From contig JAEPMI010000010.1 of the NCBI GenBank assembly GCA_017644045.1, positions 398,251 through 462,250 on the forward strand: DNA of 64,000 bases, written 5' to 3'. The DNA comes from Deltaproteobacteria bacterium. GTDB taxonomy: Bacteria; Myxococcota_A; Polyangia; Polyangiales; Houyiibacteriaceae. The position numbers were made by a program, and so were the translations under genes. Position 1 is the first letter of the stretch. Each line of letters begins with the position of its first letter. Below, in pieces: positions 37,796 through 45,609 of the stretch. The notes below the pieces were generated by a model. It was not told the origin of the DNA and made no database searches. It saw only the letters and a list, made by a program, of their open reading frames with translations.

Positions 37796-39745
37796 ATGAC
37801 AGACGAGCTCCCCCGGAAATTCGGTAAGTACCTCCTCGAGCGAAGGCTCGGCGTCGGGGGTATGGCCGAGACCTTCGTGGCGCGTCGCGAGGGTCAGGCC
37901 GGGATCGTCCAACACGTCTGCATCAAGCGCGTGTTGCCGGCGTTCCACAAGGATCCCGACTTCATCCGGCAGTTCCAGCGAGAGGCGCGTCTCGCCGCGA
38001 AGCTGCGGCATCAGAACATCGTCCAGGTGCTCGATTTCGGCTACGTGGGCGAGACGCTCTACATGGCGCTCGAGCTCGTTCGAGGTCTCGATCTCCGGGA
38101 CTTCCTGAGGATTCAGGAAGGGAAGAAGCTGCGGCTGGAGTACCTGGGTCTCATCGCCCACGACCTGATCTACGCGCTCGACTATGCCCACAAGCCTCAC
38201 GACGGCGTCGACGGCATCGTGCACCGCGATCTGACGCCTTCGAACGTGCTGCTCTCCCGCAACGGTCACGCAAAACTGGCGGACTTCGGTGTGGCGAAGG
38301 CCATCGGTACGTCCACCGTGGCCACCGCCACTGGCGTGATGAAGGGGAAGATGCCGTACATGCCGGCCGAGCAGATGAAGGGCGGCGCCGTCGACGGGCG
38401 CACCGATCTGTGGAGCCTCGGCGTCGTCTTCTTCGAGTGCCTCGCAGGTCGCCGCCCCTTCGTCGGCGCGCACGACGTGGAGGTGATGACGAAGATCGTC
38501 ACCAACACCCGCCCCAAGCTCATCGACCTCCGCCCCGACCTCCCGCAGGAGCTCTGCGACGTGGTCGAGAAGCTGCTCTCGCCCGAGCCTGAAGACCGCT
38601 ATCCGAACGCAGACGCGGTGCTCGACGCGATGGCGCAGTTCGTCCCCACACCGAAGTGGCGGCGTCAGCTCGCCGCCGAGATCCGAGAGGCCTACGGCGA
38701 CACCGAGCGGGGTCCCGACGAGCGCGACACGAAGATGGCCGAGGTCGCAGAGCTCCCGGCCAACGTGCCCGGCGCGATCCAGGTCCCGGTGCCGCGCGAA
38801 GATGGCATCGACGCCGAGGGCCCCACCGACCCGGCGGCGGGCGACGGTCCGACGGTGGTCGGTGCATCCGAACGCCCGCCGCCCGGTCGGTTGGGCACGC
38901 TCGCGGGAGTCGGGCCCGATAGCCAACCACCGCCGGCGGACCCCTCTCAGGGCGCGACACACCTGGACCTCGACGCTCAGGCACGCGCGGCCGCCGCCGC
39001 CGTCGCGGAGATGAAGGGCGAGACGGGCGAGCCCGACACCGATCGCAGCGGACCACCCGCCGCGGCGGTCGCGGCGGTGCCCACGGCGCCGACCGAGCTC
39101 GCCCCCGCGTCCAAGGGCTTCCCGAAGCTGCTGGTGGCAGTCGCCGTGCTCGTGGTCGCGGGAGCCGTCGGAGCCGGCGTCTTGTTGGCAGGCGACGATC
39201 CGGAGCAGCCGATCGCGACCAACGCCGAGCCGGCCGCCGAGCCGCCGACGACCGACTCCGAGAACCCGACGCCGAACACCGACTCCGAGACTCCGAACAC
39301 CGACTCCGAGACTCCGAACACCGACTCCGAGACTCCGGCACCGAACACCGACTCCGAGACTCCGGCGCCGAACGCCGACTCCGAGAACCCGACGCCGAAC
39401 ACCGAGACACCCGCCGATCCCGATCTGCCCACCGGCCTGGATCCCCCGGCGCTCGAAACGGAGACGCCCTCCGAGTCCGATCCCGAGACCAGCGAGATGA
39501 CCGAAGCGCGCCCCGTCGAGGTCAGCGTCTCCTGCATCCCCTGGGGCGAGGTCTGGGTTGGCGAACGCTACATGGGGCGCGCCCCGGTATCCCTGCGCCT
39601 CCCACCCGGCACCCACACCATCCGCGCCGGCGCGGGCAGCCCTCAGTTCACCAAGCGAGTTCGCGTCCGTGCGGGCCGCCGCCGAGTGCGCGTGACCTTC
39701 GATTTCGACGCGCTCATGGCCGAGCGCGCCGCAAAGATGCGCTGA
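37796..39745 (+). CDS. Ser/Thr protein kinase with TDSE-repeat linker and PEGA-like end
   Basis: A 649-residue transmembrane kinase. Catalytic landmarks: GVGGMAETFVA (19-29), Lys44 in CIKRVL, HRDLTPSN (143-150), DFGVAK (163-168) and MPYMPAEQM (Pro-Ala in place of Ser-Pro before Glu). A membrane helix lies at about 443-464. The periplasmic linker holds a Thr-Asp-Ser-Glu-Pro repeat (about 485-540) from a DNA minisatellite. The last ~65 residues are PEGA-like (VSCIPWGEVWVGERYMGRAP, PGTHTIRA). The ATG at 37796 gives MTDELPRKFGKYLLERRL, matching the start of other kinases here. Its TGA and the next gene's stop form the palindrome TGATCA. Confidence 0.92.
   Translation: MTDELPRKFGKYLLERRLGVGGMAETFVARREGQAGIVQHVCIKRVLPAFHKDPDFIRQFQREARLAAKLRHQNIVQVLDFGYVGETLYMALELVRGLDLRDFLRIQEGKKLRLEYLGLIAHDLIYALDYAHKPHDGVDGIVHRDLTPSNVLLSRNGHAKLADFGVAKAIGTSTVATATGVMKGKMPYMPAEQMKGGAVDGRTDLWSLGVVFFECLAGRRPFVGAHDVEVMTKIVTNTRPKLIDLRPDLPQELCDVVEKLLSPEPEDRYPNADAVLDAMAQFVPTPKWRRQLAAEIREAYGDTERGPDERDTKMAEVAELPANVPGAIQVPVPREDGIDAEGPTDPAAGDGPTVVGASERPPPGRLGTLAGVGPDSQPPPADPSQGATHLDLDAQARAAAAAVAEMKGETGEPDTDRSGPPAAAVAAVPTAPTELAPASKGFPKLLVAVAVLVVAGAVGAGVLLAGDDPEQPIATNAEPAAEPPTTDSENPTPNTDSETPNTDSETPNTDSETPAPNTDSETPAPNADSENPTPNTETPADPDLPTGLDPPALETETPSESDPETSEMTEARPVEVSVSCIPWGEVWVGERYMGRAPVSLRLPPGTHTIRAGAGSPQFTKRVRVRAGRRRVRVTFDFDALMAERAAKMR
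39275..39337 (+). repeat. 21-base minisatellite coding for the TDSETPN linker
   Basis: Three perfect tandem copies of AACACCGACTCCGAGACTCCG lie here. Degenerate copies on both sides extend the array over 39249-39413, with inserted GCACCG or GCGCCG hexamers. It encodes the flexible periplasmic linker of the kinase, and is in frame (21 bases, seven residues), so copy-number change would alter linker length without a frameshift. Confidence 0.85.
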
Positions 39746-40672
39746 TCAGTCGAGCTGCTCGCGCATCAGGTGTCGCACCCACTGCTGCACCGTTCGGGCA
39801 GAGCGAGGCGGCGGCTGCGCCGGGTCGAGGATCAGGTACTCGGTGTCGATCGGCGCTCGATGGTCCAGCCAGAAGCGCCAGACGGCTTCGAAACGCTGCG
39901 GATCGACCAACGGTTGGGGCCCGCACTCGTCGTAGAGGAGCGAGGGGTCGAGCACCCAGTCGTAGGGATGGCACGTGAACCGGTAGGCGGCCGCCACGGG
40001 GCAGCCCTCCATCGCGAACTCGGTCAGCGCCTCGAGGCAGATCGGGTCGGCGCCCGTGGCGATCTCTCGGCGGCAACGGTCGAATCGCTCTCGAAGCTGA
40101 GGCGGCGCGTTCATCTCGGGACGCACGCGCCCTCTGCTGACGATCAGCTGGACCTCCGAGGCCTCGCCTTGGAGGAACCAAGCCAGCGCCCACACCACCT
40201 CGGCCGGAAGACCAGGGGCCACCCAGAGGGCGACCGGTGTCTTGCGGTCCTGGCCCGCCCGCCCTCGCGAGAGCGCGTGCGCATACCTCGCCGCCCAGGC
40301 GTAGCCCGGGTCGTCGTCGAGCGACACGGCGTTCTCGAAGACGAGGTGACGATCGGAGTCGAGCGTCAAGAGCTGAGGTCGCTCCCTCAGGTCATCGCCG
40401 TATCGGTGGCCTCGGCCCGACGGCGGTCGCCAATCGGGACCGTCGAGGCGGTCGAGGCCCGCCTCTCGGAGTCGGCCGACGGCCGCCTCCACGCGCGGAT
40501 CTCGGCTCGGAGGTGGCGCCACGCGCGGGTGTCGAGCCAGGAGGCGCTCACGCAACGACTGCTGCTGCGCTTCCTCGACGTCCGCCGTCGTGAGGCCACC
40601 GGTGGGCGGCTGCGCCGCGCCCACTGGGGCGATCACCAGTGCGAGCACGATGAATGGCGTGAAGCGAGCCAT
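39746..40672 (-). CDS. secreted protein of unknown function
   Basis: A 308-residue exported protein with signal peptide MARFTPFIVLALVIAPVGAAQ. No family was recognised. The mature part has an Arg-rich start, an Asp/Pro-rich segment, and then a more ordered region, including four cysteines (DRCRREIATG, ICLEALTEF, EGCPVAAAYRFTC). The 3' end abuts the convergent kinase gene: both stops form TGATCA. It starts inside the stop of the upstream small gene (TGATG), so it is coupled to that peptidoglycan-binding-like protein; a joint envelope role is a guess. Confidence 0.6.
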   Translation of the reverse strand: MARFTPFIVLALVIAPVGAAQPPTGGLTTADVEEAQQQSLRERLLARHPRVAPPPSRDPRVEAAVGRLREAGLDRLDGPDWRPPSGRGHRYGDDLRERPQLLTLDSDRHLVFENAVSLDDDPGYAWAARYAHALSRGRAGQDRKTPVALWVAPGLPAEVVWALAWFLQGEASEVQLIVSRGRVRPEMNAPPQLRERFDRCRREIATGADPICLEALTEFAMEGCPVAAAYRFTCHPYDWVLDPSLLYDECGPQPLVDPQRFEAVWRFWLDHRAPIDTEYLILDPAQPPPRSARTVQQWVRHLMREQLD

Positions 40673-41022
40673 CAGTCGACCGCCACTTCGTAGCGGCGCA
40701 CATGAGGAGCGACCTCTTCGAAAGTCCGCCGCTGGAACTCCGCGAGCGCCTCCTCGCGAAGCTCGTTCAGATTGACCCCGAACTCCTCGAGGGTGGCCGC
40801 GTCTGGCTCGCCGCTCGGGTCGAGTCCGCGCGTATGCTGGAAGTCCCGGAGCGCCTGACGAGTCTCCGCGTCCGGTCGCCCATGCTCGGGGAGCTGGGCA
40901 CCGGAGTAGAACTGGTTCAGGAGCTGCTGGGCTTGGAGGTGTGGGCTGGGCGCGGAGGTCGGACGGGTCTCCTCGGAGACGCCTCTGGCCTGCGCCGATG
41001 CCTCGATGGCTCGGGTGGTCAT
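40672..41022 (-). CDS. small peptidoglycan-binding-domain-like protein
   Basis: A 117-residue protein. The ATG at 41022 has GAGG six bases upstream and gives MTTRAIEASAQARG; a longer reading to 41139 would add an unlikely basic leader. Residues about 30-80 (QQLLNQFYSGAQLP, PDAETRQALRDFQHTRGL, PDAATLEEF) match the three-helix PG_binding_1 pattern in which DAxTxxAxxxFQ is typical. There is no signal peptide, so it may act in the cytoplasm or need another export path. Coupled by TGATG to the secreted protein downstream. Confidence 0.6.
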   Translation of the reverse strand: MTTRAIEASAQARGVSEETRPTSAPSPHLQAQQLLNQFYSGAQLPEHGRPDAETRQALRDFQHTRGLDPSGEPDAATLEEFGVNLNELREEALAEFQRRTFEEVAPHVRRYEVAVD

Positions 41023-41168
41023 GGCCGCCTCTTCGGCGACTCGCCTCGTCGATTGCGTACGGCGCGACGATTTCGCTCCGCCGACGCTAGATCTTTTCAC
41101 CACGCAACTGGGGCGCTCAATGCCCGAACACCTTGCCAATGATCGACGCTTCTCGTACGCATCTGCCC

Positions 41169-42914
41169 ATGCGCAGCTTCGTTGGCTTCCTCGTCCTTTG
41201 CGGGGCGATATCGACGCCGGCGGCAGCCCAACCGGGGGGGACGACCGGACGGGGTGACGCCTGGGTCGTGGTCCCCGTCGAACCTGGCGAGGCCGAAGAC
41301 CCCCAGGCCACCGCGCTCGCCGTTCGCCTTCGCGAGGCGCTGGCCGAGCTCGGTACGCCCGTGCTCGACGACACCCAGGCCAGCGAGCTGGTAGAGGAGC
41401 GGGTCTCCGCGCCGGTCTCAGAGCTGAGCGAGAGCGACATCACCACGTGGGCCTCGAGCTCACAGGCTGCGCTACGCGCGCTGGCTCGCGCCGACTACGA
41501 CAACGCCCGTGAGGCGCTCGTGGCCGCGCAGGAGGTCGCCCAGCGAGCCGCCGAGGAGCTCAACCGCGAAGCCGAGCGTGCGCGCGAGGTGCTCGACACC
41601 TGCCTCTTCACGGCGCGCGTGTTCCTCGAGACGCACCAGCGCACCGAAGCCGAGCGCCAGGTGCGCAGCTGTCGCGTGCTCGTCCCCGAAGTCGAGCCGC
41701 GCCGCCATCGCCATCCCCCCGAGGTGCACGCGCTCCTCGATCGCATCGATGCCGAGGAGACGAACGGCGGCCTTCGCGTCACCTCGAGCCCGACCGGCTG
41801 CACGGTCCGCGTCAACGGCGTGCCGCAGGGGGAGACCCCGTTCGCCGTCGAGCAGCTCGCGCGCGGCGACTACCGGCTGCAGGTCGAGTGCTCGGCGGAG
41901 GAGCGCGGCCGCGTCCACCTCGTCCGCATCGACGAGGGCATGACCGAAGTGCACGTCGACGTGGGCTTCGACCGTGCGCTCGCGTCGCGCCCGTTTCCCC
42001 GCCTGACCCAGCCCGACGAACGACTCGCCCACGGCCGAATTCTCGCGGCCGCGCTGAACACCACCGTCATCGTGGTGGCGGCTCCCAACGCGGCCCACTT
42101 GCTCCGCGTCGACCCCGATGGGTCGGCGAGCCAGGTGTGGATGCGGGCCGACGGCGACGTGACCGCTGCGGCCGAACCGCTGAGGGCCGACCGCTCGGTG
42201 GATCTGCGCAGCGGCGAGCCAGAGTCCATCGACCGCCCCGGAGAGGGCGATCTGCGACCTCGCGTCGCCGCGGATTTTGAGGTCGCGCCCGACCATGGTT
42301 CATCGGACCCAGGCGATTCCCTGCCCTCGTGGCGACTCGGCGCAGGACTGGCCCTGTTGGGGGCTGGAGCCGCAACGTTTGCGGTCTCTTCCTTCCTCGC
42401 TGCGAAGCAGGGCAGCCGCGGCAGGAACTACCAGGTAATCACCGACCCCGAATACGTCAGCCCCGAGGGCGACGACGGGTTCCTGATTCGGCAGCAGGCC
42501 TGGCGCGACACCCGCACCCCCTTGCTGACGACGGCGTTTCTTGGAGGGGCACTGCTCGCCATCGGCGCCGGCATGGTCACCCCCGAACGCGAGGGAGTGC
42601 CGTGGTGGGGATGGCTGAGTGGTGGCGTCGGTCTGGTGCTCGCGGGTGTCTCCGTCGCCCTCACCGCCACCGCGAACGAGTGCGTCTCCGAGGTTCCCCT
42701 CGCGATGGACGACCCGAACTACGATCAGTTCGCGGTCCACAAGTGCGTCGACCACCGCCAAGACCGAGCGACGGCCCTGCTTCTCGGCATGTCCTCGTTG
42801 CCCTTCATCGCGGTCCCCATCTCCGCGCTCTTGCAGAGCCCTGACAGCGACACACAGGTCTCCATCGTCCCTCGCCGGGGCGGAGCCGGCCTGCACGTGG
42901 GAGGCAGCTTCTGA
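41169..42914 (+). CDS. PEGA-domain membrane protein
   Basis: A 581-residue envelope protein. The ATG at 41169 gives a clean signal peptide MRSFVGFLVLCGAISTPAAAQ; an ATG at 41139 is also possible. Residues about 80-190 are helical (ALARADYDNAREALVAAQEV, TPR-like). About 205-275 is a PEGA unit (VTSSPTGCTVRVNGVPQGETP). The C-terminal ~200 residues hold about four hydrophobic segments (LALLGAGAATFAVSSF, LLTTAFLGGALLAIGAG, LSGGVGLVLAGVSVALTA, LLLGMSSLPFIAVPISALL). The TGATG overlap couples it to the next PEGA gene. It lacks a kinase domain, so it may be a sensor partner. Confidence 0.7.
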   Translation: MRSFVGFLVLCGAISTPAAAQPGGTTGRGDAWVVVPVEPGEAEDPQATALAVRLREALAELGTPVLDDTQASELVEERVSAPVSELSESDITTWASSSQAALRALARADYDNAREALVAAQEVAQRAAEELNREAERAREVLDTCLFTARVFLETHQRTEAERQVRSCRVLVPEVEPRRHRHPPEVHALLDRIDAEETNGGLRVTSSPTGCTVRVNGVPQGETPFAVEQLARGDYRLQVECSAEERGRVHLVRIDEGMTEVHVDVGFDRALASRPFPRLTQPDERLAHGRILAAALNTTVIVVAAPNAAHLLRVDPDGSASQVWMRADGDVTAAAEPLRADRSVDLRSGEPESIDRPGEGDLRPRVAADFEVAPDHGSSDPGDSLPSWRLGAGLALLGAGAATFAVSSFLAAKQGSRGRNYQVITDPEYVSPEGDDGFLIRQQAWRDTRTPLLTTAFLGGALLAIGAGMVTPEREGVPWWGWLSGGVGLVLAGVSVALTATANECVSEVPLAMDDPNYDQFAVHKCVDHRQDRATALLLGMSSLPFIAVPISALLQSPDSDTQVSIVPRRGGAGLHVGGSF

Positions 42915-43900
42915 TGCGATCGACCTCACTCGCCGCGATGGCGAGCGTCCTCCTCCTCGCGGGTCAAGCGAGAGCCCAAGAGGACGCGCTCGAGCTCCCT
43001 GACCGGGTCCTCATCTTCCTCAACCAGATGAGCTCTGCCGACGAAGAGCAGCAGCAGACCGCGCTCCTCGAGGTCGGCAACGTCCTCCGTGAGCGCGGCA
43101 TCGAGTTCGAGGTCGAGGCCGACTCCACCTGCACCGGCACGAGCGACGGCTGTCTCCGCCTCGCGCAGGACGACGACCGCGCCGACGCCGTCCTCATCCT
43201 TAGCGTCTACCACCGCGGCGACGAGGGCAGCGTGGACCTCCAGGTCTTCGATGGCGCGATGAGCGGCGAAGGCACCCAGGCCTGGGTCGGCGACCCCGCC
43301 GCGGCCGCGGGTCAGGCCGCCCGTACCGCCCTCGACAGCTTCCGCCCCGAGACCGTCACCGTCACCGTCGCCGGCACCCCCGAAGGCGCCACCGTCTGGC
43401 TCGGCCGCCGCACCGGCACCCTTCCCCTCATCACCACCATCACCCCAGGCGAGCACCGCCTCCGCGTGAGCGCCGACGGCTTCATCACGCACACCGAGAC
43501 CGTCACGATCCCGGCCACCGACACCGAGTGGAGTCATCGGGTCGCGCTCGAAGAGGGCGACGACCCCGACGTGATGGATGACATCGATGACTCGAGCTCG
43601 GGTGGTTCCGGCCGTGGCGCGCTCATCGGTCTGGGCGCCACCGCGCTCGTGGGGGGAGCCGCGACCGCCGTCATCGGCGCCATCCTCCTCGCGCGCCACG
43701 GCGACTGCGGAGACGACGGGTGCGTCGCCGAGGATGGGACTATCCTTGCCGGTCGCAACACTCGACCTGCCGGGGCGGCTCTTCTCGTCATCGGCGCAGC
43801 ACTGGCCGCGACCGGCCTGGGCCTGACCATCCGCGGCGCCCGAATCACCCCGACCGCCTCCCCTGACGGCGCCCAACTGCATCTGCACACCCGTTTCTGA
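42914..43900 (+). CDS. PEGA-domain membrane protein, second of a coupled pair
   Basis: A 328-residue protein with signal peptide ASVLLLAGQARAQ. Residues about 25-140 (LPDRVLIFLNQM, VLRERGIEFEVEADS) form an alpha/beta domain of unknown family. About 150-215 is PEGA-like (TVAGTPEGATVWLGRRTGTLP ending DGFITHTETV). After an Asp/Ser linker two hydrophobic segments follow (GALIGLGATALVGGAATAVIGA and AGAALLVIGAALAATGLGL). It starts in the stop of the previous PEGA gene (TGATG) and is followed 11 bases later by a lipoprotein gene, so 41-45 kb reads as an operon. Confidence 0.7.
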   Translation: MRSTSLAAMASVLLLAGQARAQEDALELPDRVLIFLNQMSSADEEQQQTALLEVGNVLRERGIEFEVEADSTCTGTSDGCLRLAQDDDRADAVLILSVYHRGDEGSVDLQVFDGAMSGEGTQAWVGDPAAAAGQAARTALDSFRPETVTVTVAGTPEGATVWLGRRTGTLPLITTITPGEHRLRVSADGFITHTETVTIPATDTEWSHRVALEEGDDPDVMDDIDDSSSGGSGRGALIGLGATALVGGAATAVIGAILLARHGDCGDDGCVAEDGTILAGRNTRPAGAALLVIGAALAATGLGLTIRGARITPTASPDGAQLHLHTRF

Positions 43901-43911
43901 CCGGAGCCTCC

Positions 43912-45426
43912 ATGACCCGCTTCATTTCACTCACGCTCGCCGTCCTGGTTCTCATCGCTGCCTGCGGAGACGATGACAACGTCGGAGAGAATTGCTTCGA
44001 GTCGCCCGAGCTTCCCGAGTGTGTGGAAGCATGTCGGGAGGACCCAACCCGAGCCTTCTGCGGAGACATGGGCATCCCTGGCGACATGCCGGATACCGGC
44101 GACATGGGCCCCTGCGGCGACTGCGGAGACCAGCTCTGCGACACCGAGAGCAGCATGTGCGTGGACTGCCTAAGCGAGTCCGAGTGCACCACCGCGGAGG
44201 CGAGCGCGTGCGGCAGCGACGGCAGCTGTGAGGCATGTGCCACCGATGACGACTGCGACCACGACGACCTCCCGCCGGTGTGCGTGACGGGCGAAGGTTG
44301 CTTCGAGTGCGGTGACTCGAACGTCGAGAGCGACGACTGCAGTGGCGCGACCCCGGTCTGTGACGGGACCGAGCGCAGCTGTCGGGCGTGCGCCGAGCAC
44401 GCCGAGTGCGCAGCCGGCCTCTGCGTGGACGGCGCCTGCCCGCCCGCGAGCGATATCGTCTGGGTCGATGGGGATGACAGCGCCTGCGATGACGGCGGAA
44501 CGGGCACGAGCGCGGTCCCCTTCTGTGAGATTCAGGCCGGCCTCGATGCTGGCGCGGAGTTCGTCGCGGTGCGCGACTCGACGACAAACTATGCGTGGTT
44601 CCAGTGGGACACCGGCGAACGCGCGACCATCGTCGGCGTCGGCGACCGCTCCGACATCAACATTCGGCGGACCGAAGCTGGCGAAGACACCGTCCGCTGC
44701 GTGAGCGGCTCCACCCTCTCACTGCGGGGACTCTCCGTTCTCGGACAGCAGACCGCCCCCACCACCGGAGCCGGCGTCTTCGCATCCGACTGCACCCTCA
44801 CGCTGACGGACGTCAGCGTCTCCGGCAACGGCCAGGCGGGCGTCAGCGCGACGGGGGGAACCGTGACGCTGACGGACGTCAGCGTCTCCGGCAACGGCGG
44901 CGTCGGCATCGCCGCCTCCGCCGCCGCTGACGTGACCATTCGACGTTCAACCATCCAGGACAACCGCGATGGTGGGCTTGAGCTCGAGAGTGTGCGCTTC
45001 GATGTCGAGAACTGCGTCATCGGAGGCCTTGGAACGGACGCCAACGGGAGCGCTGACGCTGACTTCGGCGGCGTACGAATCACATCGCCCATGGCTGGCT
45101 CGCGGTTCGTGAACAACTCCGTGCTGAACAACGTAGCGCCGCTCGCCCTCTCGGCCGGCGTTCTGTGCGGCGCTCCATTCGACATCAAGAACTCGCTCGT
45201 TCACGGCCACGGAGCCACGAACCTCTCGCCAATGTGCACGAGTAGTGACTCCCATGTCTCCGGCGCGGATCCCAGCTTGGACACGGATGGCATCCACCTC
45301 ACCGCCTCCTCCGGTTGCTGCCTCGACATGGCCGACGACGCCGAGGCCCCCGCCGACGACATCGAGGGCGACGAGCGCCCCTGCGGTGCTGGCGCCGACA
45401 TTGGCGCCGACGAACACTGCCCGTAG
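43912..45426 (+). CDS. Cys-rich lipoprotein with parallel beta-helix domain
   Basis: A 504-residue lipoprotein (signal LTLAVLVLIAACGDD). Residues about 30-180 are Cys-rich pairs (CGDCGDQLCDTESSMC, CATDDDCDHDD). Residues about 185-480 resemble a right-handed beta-helix of the kind in pectate-lyase-like and choice-of-anchor proteins: FCEIQAGLDAGAEF, repeated LTLTDVSVSGNGQAG and VTLTDVSVSGNGGVG, then VTIRRSTIQDNRDGG, VENCVIGG and ADIGADEHCP. The DNA coding the two VSVSGN coils contains a 32-base direct repeat. Ends with the SGADPSLDTDGIHLTASS end-cap typical of this family. Confidence 0.7.
   Translation: MTRFISLTLAVLVLIAACGDDDNVGENCFESPELPECVEACREDPTRAFCGDMGIPGDMPDTGDMGPCGDCGDQLCDTESSMCVDCLSESECTTAEASACGSDGSCEACATDDDCDHDDLPPVCVTGEGCFECGDSNVESDDCSGATPVCDGTERSCRACAEHAECAAGLCVDGACPPASDIVWVDGDDSACDDGGTGTSAVPFCEIQAGLDAGAEFVAVRDSTTNYAWFQWDTGERATIVGVGDRSDINIRRTEAGEDTVRCVSGSTLSLRGLSVLGQQTAPTTGAGVFASDCTLTLTDVSVSGNGQAGVSATGGTVTLTDVSVSGNGGVGIAASAAADVTIRRSTIQDNRDGGLELESVRFDVENCVIGGLGTDANGSADADFGGVRITSPMAGSRFVNNSVLNNVAPLALSAGVLCGAPFDIKNSLVHGHGATNLSPMCTSSDSHVSGADPSLDTDGIHLTASSGCCLDMADDAEAPADDIEGDERPCGAGADIGADEHCP
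44800..44897 (+). repeat. 32-base direct repeat inside the beta-helix gene
   Basis: The 32 bases at 44800-44831 recur at 44866-44897. Each contains the inverted repeat GCTGAC-GGAC-GTCAGC and codes TLTDVSVSGNG. A recent duplication of one coil of the beta-helix would explain it. Confidence 0.8.
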
Positions 45427-45609
45427 CGCCCGCGATGCCCGCCGAGTTCGAGAATCCGCGCAACTGAGAGGAGCTGCGGCCGATGAGCCCTCGTCACAAG
45501 AGGACATGGAGGACTCATGCTCGGAACGCACGCTCGAACAGACACAGCCAACACCCGAACTCGGCAGGCTTTACCCCGCACCAAGGCTGGTACCGGGAGA
45601 CCGTCGCAG

